NCBI GenBank assembly: GCA_015067615.1
Contig: SVMD01000002.1
Coordinates: 124,001-188,000, forward strand
Source: Oscillospiraceae bacterium
GTDB taxonomy: Bacteria; Bacillota; Clostridia; Oscillospirales; Oscillospiraceae
DNA: 64,000 nucleotides
Reading direction: 5' to 3'
Shown here: positions 58,621 through 64,000 of the stretch, piece by piece
Position numbering within the stretch: position 1 is the stretch's first letter
Layout of the letters: every line of letters begins with the position of its first letter
Program-made: the position numbers and the translations under genes
Notes under the pieces: model-generated
What the model saw: the letters and a program-made list of their open reading frames with translations, nothing else
Told to the model about the DNA's origin: nothing
Database searches by the model: none

Positions 58621-58857
58621 ATGGCTGAACAGCGTGCAATGCGTCCCCGCAAGCGCAAGAAGGTCTGTGCCTTCTGCGTGGATAAGGTGACCGCTATCGA
58701 TTACAAGGACACCGCAAAGCTCCGCCGTTACCTGTCCGAGCGCGGCAAGATCCTGCCCCGCCGTACCACCGGTACCTGCGCAGCTCACCAGCGCAACCTG
58801 ACCACCGCTATCAAGCGTGCCCGTCAGATCGCTCTGCTGCCCTACGTTGCTGACTAA
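58621..58857 (+). CDS. rpsR: 30S ribosomal protein S18
   Basis: [69 protein letters not shown]. Confidence 0.97.
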   Translation: MAEQRAMRPRKRKKVCAFCVDKVTAIDYKDTAKLRRYLSERGKILPRRTTGTCAAHQRNLTTAIKRARQIALLPYVAD

Positions 58858-58868
58858 TGACTGCATCA

Positions 58869-58904
58869 CAGCCCCGAAGCTTACCGCTTCGGGGCTGTTT
58901 TTTT
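58869..58904 (+). terminator. Rho-independent terminator
   Basis: agccccgaagcttaccgcttcggggctgttttttt. Confidence 0.93.
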
Positions 58905-59071
58905 CTCCCCAGAAATCCCATAAAAAAGACAATTCAGGAAAAGTTGGAATATTTTGAACTGTTTTGTCTTGAACTATCTTAAAAAAACGGAAAATTTCAT
59001 ATTTTATCTTGCTTTTTATCTTCCAGTGCCTTACAATGATACTATCTGAAATACCGAAAGGAGTCTTTTTT

Positions 59072-60451
59072 ATGGCATCCAAACCCCAACAGGATATGGG
59101 CACCGGCTCTGTCAAGAAGCTGATGGTCAAAATGGCCGTTCCGGCCCTGGTGGGCCAGGTGGTCAACCTGCTGTATAACATCGTCGACCGTATCTACATC
59201 GGCCACATCCCCGAGATCGGCGGTCTCGCCCTGACGGGCGTGGGCCTGTTCACCCCCATCCTCATGCTGATCACCGCTTCCGCCATGCTGGCCGGCGCCG
59301 GCGGCGCCCCCCGGGCAGCCATCGCCATGGGCCAGGGCAACAAGGAGGACGCGGAGAAGATCCTGGGCAACTGCTTCACCGTGCTGATGATCCTGGCTGT
59401 GATCCTCACCGGCGCGTTCTATGTTGCCTGTCCCACGCTGCTGCGGCTCTTCGGTGCCTCTGATGTGACACTGCCCTATGCCGTGACCTACGCCCGGATC
59501 TATGTTGTCGGCAGCGTATTCGTGCTGATCGTCATGGGCATGAATACCTTCATCACCACCCAGGGCTTTGCCAATATTTCCATGCTCACCACCGTCATCG
59601 GCGCGGGCATCAACATCATTCTGGACCCCATCCTGATCTTCGTCCTTGATATGGGTGTTGCCGGTGCTGCCATCGCCACCGTGATCAGCCAGGCTGTCTC
59701 CGCCGTGTGGATCCTGCTGTTCCTCACCGGCAAGAAGACCATCCTGAAGCTGAAGGTGCCCAATCTGAAGCTGGAAAAGCGGATCATTATGCCCTGCCTG
59801 GGCCTGGGCATCTCCTCCTTCATCATGGTCTCCACCGAGAGTATCCTGTCTATTTCCTTCACCTCCTCTCTGGCCCGGTTCGGCGGCGACGTGGCCGTTG
59901 GCGCCATGACCGTGCTGACCTCCATCAATCAGCTGATCACCATGCCCCTGTCCGGCGTCTGCCAGGGCGGCCAGCCCCTGATCTCCTTCAACTACGGCGC
60001 CAAGAAGTACGACCGGGTGAAGGAAGCTTTCTTCTGCCAGTTCGGCGTCTGCGTTGCCTACACCACCGCCTTCTGGGCACTGCTGATGTTCCTGCCCAAG
60101 GTCTTTGCCGGTATCTTCACCAGCGACATGGCCCTTGTGGACTACACTGCCTGGGCACTGCGGATCTTCCTGGCCTGCGGCTTCTCCGTTGGCTTCCAGA
60201 TCTCCTGCCAGCAGGCCTTCATGGCTCTGGGTCAGGCCAAGATCTCCCTGGTCATGGCGCTGCTGCGTAAGGTGATCCTGCTGATCCCTCTGATCTTCAT
60301 TCTGCCCCTGTTCTTCCAGCCTGAGAACAAGGCTTTCGCCGTGTTCCTGGCAGAGCCCATTTCCGACATCATTGCCGCCGCTGTCACCACCTTCATGTTC
60401 TTCCGCTTCTTCATCAAGATGCTGAAAGAGGGCAAGGCACAGCAGCAGTAA
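59072..60451 (+). CDS. MATE family efflux transporter
   Basis: MGTGSVKKLMVKMAVPALVGQVVNLLYNIVDRIYIGHIPEIGGLALTGVGLFTPILML; 12-TM pattern. Confidence 0.93.
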   Translation: MASKPQQDMGTGSVKKLMVKMAVPALVGQVVNLLYNIVDRIYIGHIPEIGGLALTGVGLFTPILMLITASAMLAGAGGAPRAAIAMGQGNKEDAEKILGNCFTVLMILAVILTGAFYVACPTLLRLFGASDVTLPYAVTYARIYVVGSVFVLIVMGMNTFITTQGFANISMLTTVIGAGINIILDPILIFVLDMGVAGAAIATVISQAVSAVWILLFLTGKKTILKLKVPNLKLEKRIIMPCLGLGISSFIMVSTESILSISFTSSLARFGGDVAVGAMTVLTSINQLITMPLSGVCQGGQPLISFNYGAKKYDRVKEAFFCQFGVCVAYTTAFWALLMFLPKVFAGIFTSDMALVDYTAWALRIFLACGFSVGFQISCQQAFMALGQAKISLVMALLRKVILLIPLIFILPLFFQPENKAFAVFLAEPISDIIAAAVTTFMFFRFFIKMLKEGKAQQQ

Positions 60452-60463
60452 CCATACTTCCCG

Positions 60464-60500
60464 CGGGCGCACCGTTCGGTGCGCCCGTTTCGTTTTTTCT
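60464..60500 (+). terminator. Rho-independent terminator
   Basis: cgggcgcaccgttcggtgcgcccgtttcgtttttt. Confidence 0.8.
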
Positions 60501-60575
60501 TGGGAATTTGTTGAACACAGGAAAAAGTTATGGTATAAAAGTATCAGAAAACAAATATGAAAGGGGATCCCCAAT

Positions 60576-62588
60576 ATGTCCAAGAATTCTCCGCTGCTTC
60601 AGCCCATCAAGGTTGGCAATCTGACCCTCAAGAACCGCATCATGTTCCCCCCTCTGACCACCGGTTACGAGGAACGGGACGGTTCCATCGGCACCAGAAG
60701 CCTGGCCTTCTATGAGCGGCTGGCCAAGGGCGGCACCGCCTATGTGGTCATCGGCGACGTGGCTCCCGTTATGACCGCTTCTCCCACCCCCAAGCTCTGC
60801 GACGACCGGCAGATCCCCGCCTTCAAGGCCCTGGCCGATACCCTGCACAAGTACGACTGCAAGGTGGCCCTGCAGATATTCCACCCCGAGTACGATGTTC
60901 CCGGCGTGGGCCGGCTGATCATGCTCTCCCGGAAGGCCGCTATGGAGGCCCAGGAGGCCAAGGCCAAGGGCGATATGGAAACCTTCGGCGCCAAGATGGC
61001 CGAATCCGGTAAGATCAGCAAGGAGGCCTACGCCAAGCTCCACCACGACATGCAGCACTTTGTCAGCGAGGCCACCGCAGACCAGCTGAATCAGATCAAG
61101 GCCGCCATCGCCGCCTCCTGCCGCCGGGCTCAGGAGGCAGGTATCGACGCCATCGAGGTCCACGGCGACCGTCTGCTGGGCTCCCTGTGCTCTCCTCTGC
61201 TGAACCACAGAACCGATGCTTACGGCGGCGCCTTTGAAAACCGTGTCCGCTACGCTCTGGAAGTGGTTGCCGCCATGAAGGAGGCCGCTCCCGGCATGAT
61301 GATCGAGTATAAGCTCCCCATCATCACCAAGAATCCCGACGGCTCCGACCGGGGCAAGGGCGGTCTGCATCCTGCAGAAGCCATTGAGTTTGCCAAGCTC
61401 CTGGAGCAGGCAGGCGTGGACATGATCCAGGTGGCCCAGGCCAACCACACCGGCAACATGGCCGATACCATTCCTCCCATGGGCACCCGGGAGTGCAGCT
61501 GGGTCATCGATGTGACCCGGGACGTGAAGAACGTGGTCTCCATTCCCGTGGCCGCTGTGGGCAAGGTGCTGACCGTGGAGAACGGCGAGGCAATCGTAAA
61601 TTACGGCGATGCCGACATCATCGGCTACGGCCGCAGCCTGGTCTGCGATCCCGATATCGCCCTGAAGATCGAGCGGGACGAGCCCATCCGGGAGTGCCTG
61701 AACTGCAACAAGGGCTGCGTGGACGCCATCCAGAACCGCAAGTACATCACCTGCGTCCTGAACGCCGAAAACGGCGAGGAAGCCACCGTGTTTATTAAGC
61801 CTTCCGAGGAAAAGAAGCATGTGGTGATCCTGGGCGCCGGTATCGCCGGTCTGGAAGCTGCCCGTGTGGCAGCGCTTCGTGGTTTCACCGTGGATGTGTA
61901 CGAAAAGGCCGATGAGATCGGTGGCCAGATCCACCTGGCAGCTGTGCCTCCCAGAAAGGACGAGATCCTGCGCTCCATCGAGTACTATGCCTCCATCCTG
62001 CCTGCCCTGGGTGTGAATATCCACCTGAACGCTGAGGCAACCGTGGAAGAGATGAATGCAGCCGATGCCGTCATCGTGGCTGTGGGCGCTCACGATATGT
62101 CCCTGCCCATCCCCGGCGCCGACGCTGAGAACGTGGTGTCCTCCTGGGATGTGCTTTCCGGTGCTGCGGTGGCCAAGGGCCACTGCGTGGTCATCGGCGG
62201 CGGCCTGGTGGGCACCGAGACCGCAGAATACCTGCTGGAAAAGGGCTGCACCGTGACCATCGTGGAGATGTTGGACAAGATCGCAAACGGCGAGTCCTCC
62301 ACCATCCTGCCCACCATCATGGCAGACTTCGCCAAGCACAACGTCCAGCAGCTGGTGAACACCAAGGTTCTGGCCATTGAAGGCGGCGCTGTCAAGGCCC
62401 AGAAGGGCGAGGAAGAAATCGTGATTCCCTGCGATACCGTGGTCATGGCCGTGGGCTCCAAGAAGAACGTCATTGACCTGGCCGGTGTTACCGTGCCCGT
62501 TGTCTACGCAGGCGACTGCTCCGGCGAACGCACCGCCGGCATTCTGGAAGCCATCCGCGGCGGCTATCACGCAGCCAACAACCTGTAA
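60576..62588 (+). CDS. NADH:flavin oxidoreductase, Old Yellow Enzyme/2,4-dienoyl-CoA reductase type (FMN, 4Fe-4S, FAD)
   Basis: 670 aa; LLQPIKVGNLTLKNRIMFPPLTTGYEERDG...ECLNCNKGCVDAIQNRKYITCVLNAENGEE...HVVILGAGIAGLEAARVAALRGF. Confidence 0.92.
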   Translation: MSKNSPLLQPIKVGNLTLKNRIMFPPLTTGYEERDGSIGTRSLAFYERLAKGGTAYVVIGDVAPVMTASPTPKLCDDRQIPAFKALADTLHKYDCKVALQIFHPEYDVPGVGRLIMLSRKAAMEAQEAKAKGDMETFGAKMAESGKISKEAYAKLHHDMQHFVSEATADQLNQIKAAIAASCRRAQEAGIDAIEVHGDRLLGSLCSPLLNHRTDAYGGAFENRVRYALEVVAAMKEAAPGMMIEYKLPIITKNPDGSDRGKGGLHPAEAIEFAKLLEQAGVDMIQVAQANHTGNMADTIPPMGTRECSWVIDVTRDVKNVVSIPVAAVGKVLTVENGEAIVNYGDADIIGYGRSLVCDPDIALKIERDEPIRECLNCNKGCVDAIQNRKYITCVLNAENGEEATVFIKPSEEKKHVVILGAGIAGLEAARVAALRGFTVDVYEKADEIGGQIHLAAVPPRKDEILRSIEYYASILPALGVNIHLNAEATVEEMNAADAVIVAVGAHDMSLPIPGADAENVVSSWDVLSGAAVAKGHCVVIGGGLVGTETAEYLLEKGCTVTIVEMLDKIANGESSTILPTIMADFAKHNVQQLVNTKVLAIEGGAVKAQKGEEEIVIPCDTVVMAVGSKKNVIDLAGVTVPVVYAGDCSGERTAGILEAIRGGYHAANNL

Positions 62589-62597
62589 GTTCCTTAA

Positions 62598-62630
62598 CAA
62601 AAAAGACGCCCCGCCGGGGCGTCTTTTTTC
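62598..62630 (+). terminator. Rho-independent terminator
   Basis: aaaaaagacgccccgccggggcgtctttttt. Confidence 0.93.
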
Positions 62631-62683
62631 TTCCCTTTTTCGCCCTTCGGTGGTAAACTGAAAAGAAAAACGAGGTGGCAGCC

Positions 62684-63904
62684 ATGGACAAATCCTTCCA
62701 TATCCACAACCGTGCCCGGCTGGGGGCCCTGATGGAGCCCAACAGCGCGGCCCTGATCTTCTCCGGCAATGAGCTGAACCGCAGCGCCGACGCCTATCAT
62801 CTCTTTGCGGCGGACCGGAATTTTGTGTATCTGACCGGCATCGAACAGAAGCAGAGCATCCTGCTGATTCAGAAAGGGGAGGAGGGCGCCCTGTCCCAGC
62901 GGCTGTACCTGCTGCCCCGGGACCTGATGGCCGAGCGCTGGACCGGACGGCGGCTGAGCCCGGAGAAGGCCGCAGATATCAGCGGCATCGCCAATATCCG
63001 CTCCACAGAGGAGTTTGCGGGTGACTTTGCTGCCCTGGAATTTGATAAGCTGTACCTGGACCTGTTCAAAAACCGGGAAAGCGACTATGACCGCCCGGCC
63101 CACCTGTTTGCCGGGGCCCATCCCCAGCTGATGGTTGAGAATCTGGAACCGAAGCTGCGAAAGCTGCGGACCATCAAGCAGAAGTGCGAAATCGAAGCCC
63201 TGCGCAGGGCCGAGGAGATGACCAAAGCGGGCATCCTTGCCATGATGCGCGCCTCCAAACCCGGCATGTACGAATACCAGTATAAGGCGGAATTCGACCG
63301 GGCCCTGGGCCAGTTCGGCCCCGCCCCGGCGGGCTTCCAGTCCATTATCTCCGCAGGCGCCAACAATTTCTGCATCCACTACGACGCCTACACCGGCCGG
63401 GCCCAGGATGGGGACATGGTCCTCAACGATGTGGGTGCCCAGTGGGATGGGCTCATCGTGGACGTGTCCCGGGGCTGGCCATGCAATGGCAAGTTCACGG
63501 AAAAGCAGCGGCTCCTCTACGAATGCGCTCTGAAAACCTCCAATTATCTGTTCTCGATCATCCGCCCCGGCATGAAGATGCGGGATGTGGACGCCACCAT
63601 CCGCAGCTACAACGCCAAACTGCTGGTGCAGGCCGGGGTCATGGAATCGGAGAGCCAGGTGGGCACCTACATGTGGCACGGCGGCGCCCACCACATCGGC
63701 TGGGACGTCCACGACATGGTGGAAATGCCCGAGATTCTGGCGCCGGGCATGGTGTTCTGCGTGGATGTGGGCATCTACCATGAGGCCTGGGGCATCGGCT
63801 TCCGCCTGGAGGACAACTGCCTGGTGACGGAGGAGGGCTGCGAGAACCTCTCCGCCGCCATCCCCCGGACCATCGAAGAAATCGAAGCCGTTATGGCAAA
63901 ATAA
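62684..63904 (+). CDS. Xaa-Pro aminopeptidase (M24B, aminopeptidase P N-domain)
   Basis: NSAALIFSGNELNRSADAYHLFAADRNFVYLTGIEQ...NDVGAQWDGLIVDVSRGWPCNGKFTEKQRLLYE...MWHGGAHHIGWDVHDM. Confidence 0.92.
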   Translation: MDKSFHIHNRARLGALMEPNSAALIFSGNELNRSADAYHLFAADRNFVYLTGIEQKQSILLIQKGEEGALSQRLYLLPRDLMAERWTGRRLSPEKAADISGIANIRSTEEFAGDFAALEFDKLYLDLFKNRESDYDRPAHLFAGAHPQLMVENLEPKLRKLRTIKQKCEIEALRRAEEMTKAGILAMMRASKPGMYEYQYKAEFDRALGQFGPAPAGFQSIISAGANNFCIHYDAYTGRAQDGDMVLNDVGAQWDGLIVDVSRGWPCNGKFTEKQRLLYECALKTSNYLFSIIRPGMKMRDVDATIRSYNAKLLVQAGVMESESQVGTYMWHGGAHHIGWDVHDMVEMPEILAPGMVFCVDVGIYHEAWGIGFRLEDNCLVTEEGCENLSAAIPRTIEEIEAVMAK

Positions 63905-63914
63905 ACTGCTGCGG

Positions 63915-64000
63915 AAAATGATCGTTTATATTAGAAACTTGGCTCCCCCAGTGGGGGAGCTGGCACCGCCTTTGGCGGTGACTGAGAGGGCAAAAGACGT
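63915..64000. repeat. TIR-bounded intergenic element (left end only; window ends inside)
   Basis: AAAATGATCGTTTA then TATTAGAAACTTGGCTCCCCCAGTGGGGGAGCTGGCACCGCCTTTGGCGGTGACTGAGAGGG as at 57405. Confidence 0.8.

Noticed and set aside
60528-62600. 690-aa - strand ORF
   Set aside because: Antisense mirror of the flavin oxidoreductase.

Overview
The window is chromosomal DNA with Firmicutes/Clostridia (Oscillospiraceae-like) character: fairly GC-rich, about 45 protein genes, mostly housekeeping. I found no rRNA, tRNA, CRISPR, phage or transposase genes. Recognisable blocks are rpsO-pnp, hemW, lepA, rpoD, a RodA/FtsW protein, a 2434-aa secreted PHP-domain protein with a YibE/F protein, U32 peptidase-maf-mreC-mreD-mrdA, a Fur/PerR and reverse-rubrerythrin oxidative-stress locus with a duplicated rubrerythrin, secA, a ParB/Noc-like protein, mrnC, typA, two CapA proteins in tandem, rpmH-rnpA-yidD-yidC-jag, iron-ADH, dCMP deaminase, plsY, PRPP synthetase, DegV, rpsF-ssb-rpsR, MATE, an Old Yellow Enzyme-type oxidoreductase and an M24 peptidase. 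The unusual content is mainly intergenic. (1) About a dozen intergenic elements are bounded by the same ~14-16 bp terminal inverted repeat (GATAAATTATCGTTTA...TAAACGATAATTTATC), often just after terminators, and carry interchangeable palindromic payloads; one ~212-bp version is present three times, nearly identical. (2) A three-copy structured element (near rpsO, secA and rnpA) has a conserved apical hairpin, while its lower and closing stems differ in sequence but stay paired, which looks like covariation. (3) A cruciform repeat at ~51.0 kb contains two perfect hairpins whose loops are perfectly complementary over 10 nt. (4) An ArsM-like methyltransferase has an in-frame TGA exactly at the conserved Cys position, followed by a SECIS-like hairpin, so it is a probable selenoprotein. 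(5) The rubrerythrin gene and its Fur/PerR-boxed promoter are duplicated, and the flavin-reductase gene after the second copy lacks a normal start codon. All calls were made by reading the sequence and the ORF track; no searches were run.
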